Shown piece after piece: positions 7,803 to 20,865 of a DNA stretch of 64,000 bases. A program made the translations under genes and the position numbers. The notes under the pieces were generated by a model. It was not told where the DNA came from. It saw nothing but the letters and a program-made list of their open reading frames with translations, and ran no database searches. The DNA lies in NCBI RefSeq assembly GCF_014202115.1, contig NZ_JACHFW010000017.1, positions 1 through 64,000 on the forward strand, written 5' to 3'. The DNA comes from Catenibacillus scindens (GTDB lineage Bacteria > Bacillota > Clostridia > Lachnospirales > Lachnospiraceae). Position 1 is the stretch's first letter. Every line of letters begins with the position of its first letter.

Positions 7803-8684
7803 ATGAAAGAATTTTATCTGGAAAATGACTGTTTAAAGGTGACTATTTTTTCTAAGGGTGCGGAACTGGCATCCATCTATGACAAAGAAAAAGAACGGGA
7901 ACTTCTCTGGAACGGGGATGAAAAATACTGGCCCCGCCGGGCGCCGGTGCTGTTTCCATTTGTGGGAATAGTCAACCATAAGCAGTACAAATATGAGGGG
8001 ACAAGCTACCCTATGACCCAGCACGGTTTCGCAAGGGATATGGAATTTGAGTGTCTCCCTGACAGCCGGGAAGGGCAGCTCTGGTTTCGGCTGCATTCTG
8101 ATGAGACAACTCTGGAGAAATATCCATTTCCTTTTATTCTTGATATTGGCTATGAACTGACAGAGAGAGAATTGAAAGTTTTATGGAAAGTGTCAAATCC
8201 CGGCGAAGATATTATGTATTTTTCCATTGGAGCCCATCCAGGCTTTATGTGTCCGGTAAAATCGGATGAAAAGCAGACGGATTATTTTATTGATCTGCAT
8301 ATGGATGGGAATCTTTCCTATAATCTGATCAGTCACGACGGTCTTGTGGGAATTTACAATGAAACGCTTTCTCTGGATAAGGGGCTTCTTCCCATTGACG
8401 CCCATCTTTTTGATCGGGACGCCCTCATTGTGGAAGGCGGACAGACTCATGAGGTCAGCCTGCTCAATGGCAAAAAGGAGCCTTACATCACAGTGGCCTT
8501 TGACGCTCCATTATTTGGCTTGTGGTCGCCGGCGGGAAAGAACGCCCCCTTTGTGTGCATTGAGCCCTGGTACGGCCGGTGTGACGCCGAGGATTTTGAG
8601 GGAACGCTGGAGGAGAGAGCTTATGAGCAGAAGCTTGACCCGAAAGAAACTTTCGAGAAGAGTTATATGATTAAGATCCATTAA
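7803..8684 (+). CDS. Aldose 1-epimerase family protein (LacX-like)
   Basis: 293 residues. A galactose mutarotase-like beta-sandwich protein: ELLWNGDEKYWPRRAPVLFP near the N-terminus, MTQHGFARDMEF with the catalytic-type His, and SIGAHPGFMCPV with the second His. These place it in the LacX/YihR branch of aldose epimerases. It should interconvert alpha and beta anomers of a free or phosphorylated sugar; the substrate cannot be told from sequence. Ribosome site GGAGGGG is 6 bases before the ATG, and the gene continues the upstream operon (18-base gap). Confidence 0.85.
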   Translation: MKEFYLENDCLKVTIFSKGAELASIYDKEKERELLWNGDEKYWPRRAPVLFPFVGIVNHKQYKYEGTSYPMTQHGFARDMEFECLPDSREGQLWFRLHSDETTLEKYPFPFILDIGYELTERELKVLWKVSNPGEDIMYFSIGAHPGFMCPVKSDEKQTDYFIDLHMDGNLSYNLISHDGLVGIYNETLSLDKGLLPIDAHLFDRDALIVEGGQTHEVSLLNGKKEPYITVAFDAPLFGLWSPAGKNAPFVCIEPWYGRCDAEDFEGTLEERAYEQKLDPKETFEKSYMIKIH

Positions 8685-8703
8685 AAAATAAGGTGTGATC
8701 AAC

Positions 8704-9297
8704 ATGCAGTCCGGTCCTAACCGTGAAAAGCAGGAGCGCACGAAAAAGAAGCTCCGTGACGCGTTTATGACATTATATAAAAAGAATCCTATTGAAAAAA
8801 TTACAGTACGTCAGGTATCTGAGCTGGCCGGAGTGACCCGCAGTACGTTTTATGCTTATTACGACAGTGTTTATGCGGTTCTTGAAGCTATTGAGGATGA
8901 ACTTCAGGAGGGGCTCGGCACATATTTTGAACAGTATTCCGGGGGCATTCTTGAGAGAGCGGCCTTAAAGCCTTATGACAGCAGCGTTAAGTGGTTTGAA
9001 TACTGCCATGAACACCGGGAATATCTTCTGATTCTTCTTGGGCCTTCCGGAGACCCTTCCTTTGAGTATAAGCTGAGAAAACGGCTGAAAGTGGATATTA
9101 ACCGGATGATGGATGAAGACGGGATGCTCAACGATAATCTGCGCAAATATGTGGTGGAATATGTGGTAGGCGCCACACTGTCGCTGATGTATTTCTGGCT
9201 GGAAAATGATGACAGCCTGTCTGCCGAAGAGATTGCTGTCGTTGCCAATCTGATTCGCAACACAAAGATCGTCCTTCAGAAAATGCGGAAAAAATAG
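8704..9297 (+). CDS. TetR/AcrR family transcriptional regulator
   Basis: 197 residues from ATG 8704 (AAGGTG eight bases upstream; a GTG at 8695 is within the site). The N-terminal helix-turn-helix is ITVRQVSELAGVTRSTFYAYYDSV (residues about 31-54), typical TetR. The C-terminal half resembles the DhaS/TetR_C group, with conserved KWFEYCHEHREYLLILLGPSGDP. Ligand unknown. It is the last gene of the tsaC-to-epimerase run. A possible operator-like inverted repeat lies at 9706-9746 before the next gene. Confidence 0.85.
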   Translation: MQSGPNREKQERTKKKLRDAFMTLYKKNPIEKITVRQVSELAGVTRSTFYAYYDSVYAVLEAIEDELQEGLGTYFEQYSGGILERAALKPYDSSVKWFEYCHEHREYLLILLGPSGDPSFEYKLRKRLKVDINRMMDEDGMLNDNLRKYVVEYVVGATLSLMYFWLENDDSLSAEEIAVVANLIRNTKIVLQKMRKK

Positions 9298-9878
9298 AAG
9301 GTTCAATCCCCTGTTCCAGGGGCGTTGACGGTGTGATGCCCCGTTGCTTGCAGCGGGGTATTTGACTATATTAACAGAACTTTCCGTAGGACAGACAAAG
9401 CAGATTGTCTTGGGGATAAAAACATTCCCGGTTCAATCTGCCCTGTCTGGCGTATGTACTGGCTGTGTTTAATACCATAAACGCTGTGCGCTGGACGCGC
9501 TGCGCAATATTCATTCAAGTGCATTAGGAAAAACAATATTACACGGCCGTTCATGCATAAAGTTGAAAAGCCGCTGTACATGGAATTATTTGAATGATAT
9601 TGTGCCTTTATCATAAATCCAAAGAAAGGCGACGTCAATAAGAAGGTATTGACAGATTCCGACGGGAAAAACGGAGATTTTTGTAAAAGGTTTTAGGGCA
9701 GCGCGTTATGAAAGCGGTTTTTATATTATGATGCGCGCTTTCATAAAAAGCAGTCATTAACCTGATGAATATGTGATAAAATAAACCTAAAATGCCAGGG
9801 CTGTAAAAATAGAAGAAAACTGTAAAATTTTCACTCTGGCAGGATTCAGGAGGAATCGTATTTGAGGAGAAAAGGAAT
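9298..9878. other. Long intergenic region with three palindromes
   Basis: No coding region is supported here. It holds a family B repeat with two hairpins (9301-9366), a long imperfect stem CAGACAAAGCAGATTG / CAATCTGCCCTGTCTG (9392-9407 and 9434-9449), and an 11-bp inverted repeat TTATGAAAGCG / CGCTTTCATAA (9706-9716, 9736-9746) that could be an operator for the following flavoenzyme gene. A TAAAAT-like -10 near 9777 may belong to that gene's promoter. Confidence 0.5.
9301..9366. repeat. Family B palindromic repeat, copy B1
   Basis: Read on the minus strand it begins GTCAAATACCCCGCTGCAAG and ends GGGGATTGAAC, matching copies at 48090 and 62373. Inside are two hairpins, CCCCTG-TTC-CAGGGG (9308-9322) and CCCCGTTG-CTTG-CAGCGGGG (9339-9358). 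It begins right after the tetR-type gene and probably terminates it. Confidence 0.7.
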
Positions 9879-15082
<5,204 letters not shown>

Positions 15083-15139
15083 CAGATGGCCTTAAAATAT
15101 TGGCGTCTGCCAATGGTTAAGACCATGGTGTACATATAG

Positions 15140-15190
15140 AAAAGGCAGATACTGTGAGATAGAATGAGTTACTCAGAGTATCTGCCTTTT
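15140..15190. terminator. Bidirectional terminator, lacZ / HEAT-repeat gene
   Basis: A perfect 14-bp stem AAAAGGCAGATACT / AGTATCTGCCTTTT (15140-15153 and 15177-15190) with A and T tails on both sides, between convergent genes. Confidence 0.85.
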
Positions 15191-15205
15191 TACTGGTGTT
15201 TTTTA

Positions 15206-15535
15206 TCAATGACTGGATTTGCTCAAGATTGACAGAGATTTCCGGATCGCTTCCTGGATCTTAGGATTGCTGTCATGTTCCATGAGATAGCGCAGATGAG
15301 TCTCCGCGTGATCGTTGTTGACAATAGCCAGAGCCTTGACCGCAGCAATTTTTATCTCCTCATCTTCGGATTCCAGGAGGGCGATGAGGGCGTTGAAGCC
15401 GTCATCCCCGCCAACTTCTCCCAGTCCGCTGACAGCGGCCATGCGAATCTCTTCTTCTTTATCCTGTGTCAGTTTTACCAATTCGTGAACTTTTCCTTTA
15501 TGGACAACTTTCTGTACTTTATCAAGTTTACTCAT
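15206..15535 (-). CDS. HEAT-repeat protein
   Basis: 109 residues from MSKLDKVQ, chosen because AAGGAGAGG lies five bases upstream; the frame is open 14 codons further. Three to four HEAT/PBS-lyase-like helical repeats are visible (EEEIRMAAVSGLGEVGGDDG, EDEEIKIAAVKALAIVNND and a third ending in IQEAIRKSLSIL). Such small repeat proteins are binding scaffolds; no partner is suggested by context because the gene stands alone on its strand. Confidence 0.75.
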   Translation of the reverse strand: MSKLDKVQKVVHKGKVHELVKLTQDKEEEIRMAAVSGLGEVGGDDGFNALIALLESEDEEIKIAAVKALAIVNNDHAETHLRYLMEHDSNPKIQEAIRKSLSILSKSSH

Positions 15536-15721
15536 AGATACCTCTCCTTTGCCTTGCTTTTTTTGAATTAATCGCATAAAATGATGCCAGGATTACTTTG
15601 TTTTGGCAGCTAATATTGCAATTAGTAAATAAAATATGATTGTAAACTTTATGCTACTATTACTGTACTACTAAATGATATCATTGTCAAGATGTTCCGG
15701 GGGCAGGAACATATATGGAGG

Positions 15722-15761
15722 TAACAGTTCAGCCATCAGGAAGGGGCGGGATGAACTGTTA
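15722..15761. repeat. Family A palindromic repeat, copy A3
   Basis: TAACAGTTCA and TGAACTGTTA form a perfect 10-bp inverted repeat around GCCATCAGGAAGGGGCGGGA. It lies immediately upstream of the marR gene's ribosome site, so it could also affect that gene's expression. Confidence 0.7.
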
Positions 15762-15784
15762 CATATGGAGGGAGATTGTGTTTA

Positions 15785-16264
15785 ATGAAATCAACAAAAA
15801 CTCAGGAACTGCTGTTAAATCTTATGCCTATGTGGAATTATCAGATTGCCAAGCCATTTAAACAGCTTCTTGATGAGGGTGTGAGCCTGGAAATGTATTA
15901 TTGTATCCAAATGCTGCGGTGGCAGGGCGGCGCCATGACTATGTCCCAGTTGGCCCGTCAGACAAAGATGCCAAAGCAGCAGATGACAAAACTTGTCAAC
16001 CGTCTTGTGGAGCAGCGTCTGGTGTCCAGGACGGATGATCTGCTGGACCGCCGTGTCATTAATATCCAGCTTACAAAAGAGGGGCTGGAGTATATGGATC
16101 ATTTCCTTGAAAATGAGGGGAGTTTCAGCGGATTTTTGGATAAACTGGACGAGGAGCAGAAAGAGAAATTCCGAAAAGCTCTGGAAATAATGTTTGAGGT
16201 GTTTTTGCAGACGTCCGGAGATATTGATCCGCCGCTTGTCAGCCCGGAGGCTGCTAAGCGCTGA
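15785..16264 (+). CDS. MarR family transcriptional regulator
   Basis: 159 residues. Winged helix-turn-helix with MTMSQLARQTKMPKQQMTKL as recognition region, followed by the wing VSRTDDLLDRRVINIQLT, both typical of MarR. The start is an ATG at 15785 with GGAGGG about 11 bases upstream; a TTG at 15776 is the alternative. It precedes the LCP/esterase/ATP-grasp genes on the same strand, but a separate promoter lies between, so regulation of that cluster is only a possibility. Confidence 0.85.
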   Translation: MKSTKTQELLLNLMPMWNYQIAKPFKQLLDEGVSLEMYYCIQMLRWQGGAMTMSQLARQTKMPKQQMTKLVNRLVEQRLVSRTDDLLDRRVINIQLTKEGLEYMDHFLENEGSFSGFLDKLDEEQKEKFRKALEIMFEVFLQTSGDIDPPLVSPEAAKR

Positions 16265-16279
16265 GAAACGGGGCATATC

Positions 16280-16308
16280 TTGCTCTTTTTGGGGAAATGC
16301 TATATAAT
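16280..16308 (+). promoter_or_regulatory. Promoter of the LCP/esterase/ATP-grasp cluster
   Basis: TTGCTC at 16280-16285, 17-base spacer, TATAAT at 16303-16308, ahead of the GTG start at 16365. Confidence 0.65.
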
Positions 16309-16364
16309 CTATTCATCAAAAACTTGTAGCAGAATGCCGGACATCTTTTGGGGAGGAATTGCAG

Positions 16365-17402
16365 GTGAAAAAAGGAGAAAATGATAAAAAGAAGGGGCTG
16401 CCGGTGTGGGCGCTGGTGATCCTATGTGTGGCGGCGGCGCTTCTGGTAACCATTGCGGCAGGGTACGGCTATATTCAAAGTAAGCTGGGGAAGATTAACA
16501 GAACACAGGATCAGACCGCCCTGTCGCCGGAGGAGGAATATTTTGAGACGGGGGAGACGCTGGAAGAGTCACTGGACACTATTTCTCAGGAGGACGTGGA
16601 GTGGGACAGTGATGCCTACACTTTCAGCAGGGAAGATGTGACGAATATCCTGCTGATCGGACAGGACAGCTCTGATGAGGAGGAGCGCACCAGATCCGAT
16701 TCTATGATCATTGTGTCTGTCAATAAAAAGAAAGGGAAAGTAGCCCTGACATCATTAATGAGGGATATGTATGTACAGATTCCGGGATACAGCGATAACC
16801 GTCTCAATGCTGCCTATGCATTTGGCGGGATGGAGCTTTTGGACGAGACAATTGAAAAAAATTTTGCTATTGATATTGACGGCAATATCGAAGTGAATTT
16901 TGATGGCTTTGAGGCGGTTATTGACGCGGTGGGAGGCGTGGATATTGAGTTAAACAGCGCTGAGGTCAGCCACTTAAATAAAAAGCATTCCACATGGCAT
17001 CTTAAAGTGGGCATGAATCATCTGGACGGAGAAAAAGCCCTGGAATACGCCCGCATACGGAAGGTGGGTGACGGGGATTTTGAGCGCACAGACCGCCAGA
17101 GACGGGTTCTCACAGCGGTATTTGATGAGATGAAGAACATCAGTATTACCCGGCTGATCGCCCTGGCCGATGAACTTTTTCCGCTGCTGACCACGGATAT
17201 GGACAACGGCGAGATTATTCGCCTGGGGATCAATGTGCTTTCCATGGATCTTGATACTCTGGAAACCTACCGGATACCCTGCGATGACGCCTATGATGAG
17301 GTTCGGGTATTTGCCAGGGACGGTACGGCGATGGACGTTCTTATTCCGGATCTGGATCTGAACCGCAGTTATTTTTATCAAAATATTTACATTAATCCTT
17401 AA
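16365..17402 (+). CDS. LytR-CpsA-Psr (LCP) family cell-envelope transferase
   Basis: 345 residues from the GTG at 16365 (GGGAGG eight bases upstream). One N-terminal membrane helix (about 14-35), then an acidic stalk, then the LCP domain (about 85-300): NILLIGQDSS, RSDSMIIVSVN, SLMRDMYVQIPGY, RLNAAYAFGG, NVDGFEAVIDAVGGVDIELN-like core and ALEYARIRKVGDGDFERTDR. LCP enzymes move lipid-linked polymers (teichoic acid, capsule, glycan) onto peptidoglycan on the outer face of the membrane. First gene of a cluster with two esterases and an ATP-grasp enzyme. Confidence 0.88.
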   Translation: MKKGENDKKKGLPVWALVILCVAAALLVTIAAGYGYIQSKLGKINRTQDQTALSPEEEYFETGETLEESLDTISQEDVEWDSDAYTFSREDVTNILLIGQDSSDEEERTRSDSMIIVSVNKKKGKVALTSLMRDMYVQIPGYSDNRLNAAYAFGGMELLDETIEKNFAIDIDGNIEVNFDGFEAVIDAVGGVDIELNSAEVSHLNKKHSTWHLKVGMNHLDGEKALEYARIRKVGDGDFERTDRQRRVLTAVFDEMKNISITRLIALADELFPLLTTDMDNGEIIRLGINVLSMDLDTLETYRIPCDDAYDEVRVFARDGTAMDVLIPDLDLNRSYFYQNIYINP

Positions 17403-17425
17403 AAAACAAAGTGAAGGTGATGATA

Positions 17426-18202
17426 ATGATCATAAAGGAATGGGTCAAAATCCCGTCTCTGACAGGGGAGCGGCAGCGGCGGATCTACTATTGTCTTCCA
17501 AAGGATTATGACAGTTCACAGGCGTCCTATCCGGTACTCTATATGTACGATGGCCATAATGTTTTCTATGACTCCGACGCCACCTACGGGAAGAGCTGGG
17601 GAATGAAAGAATATGTGGAGAGGGAAAATCCTGCGCTCATTATCGTGGCTGTGGAGTGTAACCACGAAGGCAACGGCCGTCTGGAAGAATATACCCCATG
17701 GCCCTTTAACGCCAGGGGACTTGGTCATATCCGGGCCAGGGGTGATATCTATATGGAGTGGATGATCGATGTACTGAAACCGATGGTTGACCGGCGTTTC
17801 CGCACCCGCTCCCAGCGGGAATACACCTATATCTGCGGAAGCTCTATGGGCGGGCTTATGGCTCTTTACGGCGTCTGCCGTTTTAATCATGTATTTTCCA
17901 GGGCGGCCGCCCTTTCTCCAAGCCTGTGGGTGGCGCCGGGAAAGGCGGTCAATATGATTCGGGAGGCAGGATTTGCCCCGGAGACTATAGTTTATATGGA
18001 TTATGGCAGTGAGGAGATGAAAAATCATCCCCTTATCGAAGACGAATTGAAAAAGACTGCCGGGGCGTTGCTTGACCGGCAGGTGTATCTTTGCCTGCGC
18101 ATTGTTCCCGGCGGACAGCACTGTGAGGCGAGCTGGGAGCGTCAGATTCCTGTGTTTATGCGCTGTTTACAGCTTGAAAGGCGGCAGACAGATGAATATT
18201 GA
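17426..18202 (+). CDS. Alpha/beta-hydrolase, esterase D / enterochelin-esterase-like
   Basis: 258 residues; ATG 17426 follows AAGGTGA by five bases. Esterase (PF00756-type) features: YPVLYMYDGHNVFYD, then the nucleophile elbow CGSSMGGLMALYG and a C-terminal His in GGQHCEASW. No signal peptide, so cytoplasmic. The substrate is unknown. Its last 11 bases overlap the start of a second esterase, so the two are translationally coupled. Confidence 0.8.
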   Translation: MIIKEWVKIPSLTGERQRRIYYCLPKDYDSSQASYPVLYMYDGHNVFYDSDATYGKSWGMKEYVERENPALIIVAVECNHEGNGRLEEYTPWPFNARGLGHIRARGDIYMEWMIDVLKPMVDRRFRTRSQREYTYICGSSMGGLMALYGVCRFNHVFSRAAALSPSLWVAPGKAVNMIREAGFAPETIVYMDYGSEEMKNHPLIEDELKKTAGALLDRQVYLCLRIVPGGQHCEASWERQIPVFMRCLQLERRQTDEY

Positions 18203-18947
18203 ATATCACAAAAGATTCAGCCCTCAGCTTGGCCGGGATATGGAATTTAAAGTTTATGGCCACAGCGGGCGGCCGTGTCTCTATTTTCCCTGTCAGGACG
18301 GCCGGTTTTTTGATTTTGAAAATTTTCATATGGTGGACGTGTGTGCCGCGCCCATTGAGGAGGGGCGGCTTCAGGTGTTTACTGTGGATACTGTTGACCG
18401 GGAGACATGGTCGGCCAAAGGCGGGAATCCCCATGACCGGATCGTCCGCCATGAACAGTGGTACCATTATGTGACAGATGAACTTGTCCCGGAAATTTTC
18501 TGGAAAAATGCTCAGAGCAACGGAGGAAAACGGGCCAGGGGAATCCTCACCTTTGGATGCAGCATGGGCGCTATGCATTCGGCTAACTTTTTCCTGCGAA
18601 GGCCGGATCTGTTTGATGCCAATCTGTCTTTAAGCGGCCTGTACAGCGCCAGAGACTCTTTTGGCGATTATATGGAACCCCTGATTTACGATAATTCGCC
18701 CATAGATTATCTGAGCAATATGCCCTGGGATCATCCATATATAAGGATGTATAATGAACGCAGGATGATTTTTTGCGTGGGACAGGGAGCCTGGGAGGAT
18801 GAACTTAAAGCCAGTACCCGTCAGTTGGAACAGGTTGTGCGCTCAAAGGGGATTAACGCCTGGTTCGACTACTGGGGGTATGATGTGAGCCATGACTGGG
18901 AATGGTGGTATAAGCAGGCGGCATATTTTCTCCCCTGGCTGATATAA
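18192..18947 (+). CDS. Alpha/beta-hydrolase, second esterase-like protein
   Basis: 251 residues from MNIEYHKRFS; the frame is open upstream to 18072 but the ribosome site GAAAGGCGG and the coupling overlap place the start at 18192. It shows the elbow FGCSMGAMHSANF and a late His in YDVSHDWEWW. Related to bacterial esterases that resemble YbbA/IroE. It is shorter and more divergent than its neighbour; together they look like an ancient tandem pair. Substrate unknown. Confidence 0.75.
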   Translation: MNIEYHKRFSPQLGRDMEFKVYGHSGRPCLYFPCQDGRFFDFENFHMVDVCAAPIEEGRLQVFTVDTVDRETWSAKGGNPHDRIVRHEQWYHYVTDELVPEIFWKNAQSNGGKRARGILTFGCSMGAMHSANFFLRRPDLFDANLSLSGLYSARDSFGDYMEPLIYDNSPIDYLSNMPWDHPYIRMYNERRMIFCVGQGAWEDELKASTRQLEQVVRSKGINAWFDYWGYDVSHDWEWWYKQAAYFLPWLI

Positions 18948-18984
18948 AGAGAGGGTAATGTTAAGAGCGTTTAAGGAGGCTGTT

Positions 18985-20190
18985 ATGAACTTTATATTTA
19001 TTTCTCCAAATTTTCCTGTAAATTATTGGCAATTTTGCAAAGAACTGAAAAATAATGGCGTGAATGTATTAGGTATTGGGGACTGTCCCTACGATGAGCT
19101 TGATCTCAATGTAAAGGAAAATCTCAATGAGTATTACAAGGTGGATAGCCTGGAAAATTATGATGACGTGTACCGGGCAGTAGCGTTTTTTACGTTCAAG
19201 TATGGAAGGATCGACTGGCTTGAGAGCAATAATGAATACTGGCTGGAAAAGGATGCCATGCTCCGCACGGATTTTAATATTAATACCGGATTTAAAACAG
19301 AAGATATGGGCCGGATCAAATATAAATCCGGAATGAAAAAGTATTATGAACAGGCGGGCATTCCTACCGCCCGTTACCATATGGTGGATGATATGGAATC
19401 AGCCAAGGCTTTTGTCAAAGAGGTGGGGTATCCGGTGATCGTTAAACCGGACAATGGCGTGGGGGCCAGCAACACCTTTAAACTACACAGTGATGAAGAT
19501 CTTCAGAAGTTTTTTGAGGAGCTTGGTCCGGTTCAGTATATTATGGAAGAATTTGTGGACGGCCGTATCTGCTCCTACGACGCGATCATTAACAGTAAGG
19601 GAGAGCCTTTGTTTGAGTCAGGCAATGTGACTTTGGTCTCCATTATGGATACCGTCAATAACGAGGCGGACAGCTATTATTATATTGATAAAAAACTCAG
19701 AGATGACATCCGCGACGCAGGGCGTCGGTGCGTGAAAAGTTTTGGTGTAAAAAGCCGTTTTATCCACCTGGAATTTTTCCGCCTCCTCAAAGACCAGGAT
19801 GGGCTTGGAAAGAAGGGGGACATTGTGGCCCTTGAAGTGAATATGCGTCCCAGCGGCGGTTTCACCACCGATATGCTCAACTATGCCAACAGCGTGGATG
19901 TGTACAAAATCTGGGCAGATATGATCGTTTATGACCGTGTCACAGAAAATTATAAAGGTGAGCATTTTTATTGTCCCTTTGTGGGACGCCGGGATGACCG
20001 GCGCTATGCTCACAGTGACTGGGAAATCATTGAAAAGTATAAAGTCTCTTTGTGTATGCATGTGCGCATGCCGGAAGTTTTAGCAGCGGCTATGGGAAAC
20101 CAGATTTATATTGGAAAGTTTAAGACAAAAGAAGCAATGGATGGATTTTTAAAATTCCTTCTTGAGCCGGAAACGGCTGAAAATACCTGA
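18985..20190 (+). CDS. ATP-grasp ligase
   Basis: 401 residues from MNFIFISPN (AAGGAGG five bases upstream). N-terminal Rossmann-like domain (1-115), ATP-grasp fold (about 115-310) with YPVIVKPDNGVGASNT as the ATP-binding loop, YIMEEFVDGRICSYDA, and ALEVNMRPSGGFTTDM as the Mg2+-binding site. It belongs with carboxylate-amine/thiol ligases related to BL00235/CPSase-like proteins. It should activate a carboxylate as acyl phosphate and join it to a nucleophile. Clustering with two esterases suggests a pathway that makes and breaks an amide or ester, but no product can be named. Confidence 0.8.
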   Translation: MNFIFISPNFPVNYWQFCKELKNNGVNVLGIGDCPYDELDLNVKENLNEYYKVDSLENYDDVYRAVAFFTFKYGRIDWLESNNEYWLEKDAMLRTDFNINTGFKTEDMGRIKYKSGMKKYYEQAGIPTARYHMVDDMESAKAFVKEVGYPVIVKPDNGVGASNTFKLHSDEDLQKFFEELGPVQYIMEEFVDGRICSYDAIINSKGEPLFESGNVTLVSIMDTVNNEADSYYYIDKKLRDDIRDAGRRCVKSFGVKSRFIHLEFFRLLKDQDGLGKKGDIVALEVNMRPSGGFTTDMLNYANSVDVYKIWADMIVYDRVTENYKGEHFYCPFVGRRDDRRYAHSDWEIIEKYKVSLCMHVRMPEVLAAAMGNQIYIGKFKTKEAMDGFLKFLLEPETAENT

Positions 20191-20220
20191 CAGATAGGTG
20201 ATTAAACATTGGAGGTATGA

Positions 20221-20742
20221 ATGATGGGAAAAATCTTAAAACAGGCGGGACTGATGTTTATGGTTCTGGCCTTTATGGCATTTTTAGGGGCCTGTTCGGG
20301 AAATGACGCCCAGAGCGGGGCACCGGATCAGTCCGTTCAATCTCAGGACATTCAGGCCCAGAGCGGCCTACAAGATGCCGGTAACGGAACTAACGCTTCG
20401 GACGGCGGGGAAATGGTTGTGGAGTTTAACGCCCAGGACTATGCGGCAACACTGTGCAGCGGGGATCTGTCAAGTCTTATGGAATTATACAGCTATACCG
20501 ATGAAATGACCGCCCAACTGGAATCCACAGGCGGGCTGGAAGCTTACCAGACCCGGTTGCAGGCCAATGGAGAGTTTCAGGGAGCCGGGGAACCCCAGGT
20601 GTCTCAGTCAGATGGCGGCACATCCTATAGCGTACCCTGTCGGTTTTCCGGTCAGGAGGTTAATGTCATCGTTAGTGTGGACAGCGACGGGAAGATTGCG
20701 GATATCAGCATTGCCGGGGATGGCGGAGAAAACAACGGATAA
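20221..20742 (+). CDS. DUF3887-like lipoprotein
   Basis: 173 residues with a lipoprotein signal (hydrophobic 8-22, lipobox LGAC with Cys25). After a Gln/Ser-rich linker, the folded part (about 60-170) resembles DUF3887 (CSGDLSSLMELYSYTDEMTA, then YSVPCRFSGQEVNVIVSVD), a small NTF2-like domain common in clostridial lipoproteins. GGAGGT stands four bases before this ATG and seven before the next (20224), either of which may be used. First member of the vWA/XpaC/TelA run. Function unknown. Confidence 0.7.
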   Translation: MMGKILKQAGLMFMVLAFMAFLGACSGNDAQSGAPDQSVQSQDIQAQSGLQDAGNGTNASDGGEMVVEFNAQDYAATLCSGDLSSLMELYSYTDEMTAQLESTGGLEAYQTRLQANGEFQGAGEPQVSQSDGGTSYSVPCRFSGQEVNVIVSVDSDGKIADISIAGDGGENNG

Positions 20743-20865
20743 TTGGAAAAGGGAGATATCTGCGCCAGGAGACTGCTACATCTAAATTTTACCCTGGTTT
20801 TACAGAAATTTATCAATGGATGAAATAAAGTACAGTAAAATAATGATACTAAGGAGGAAAGTCCT

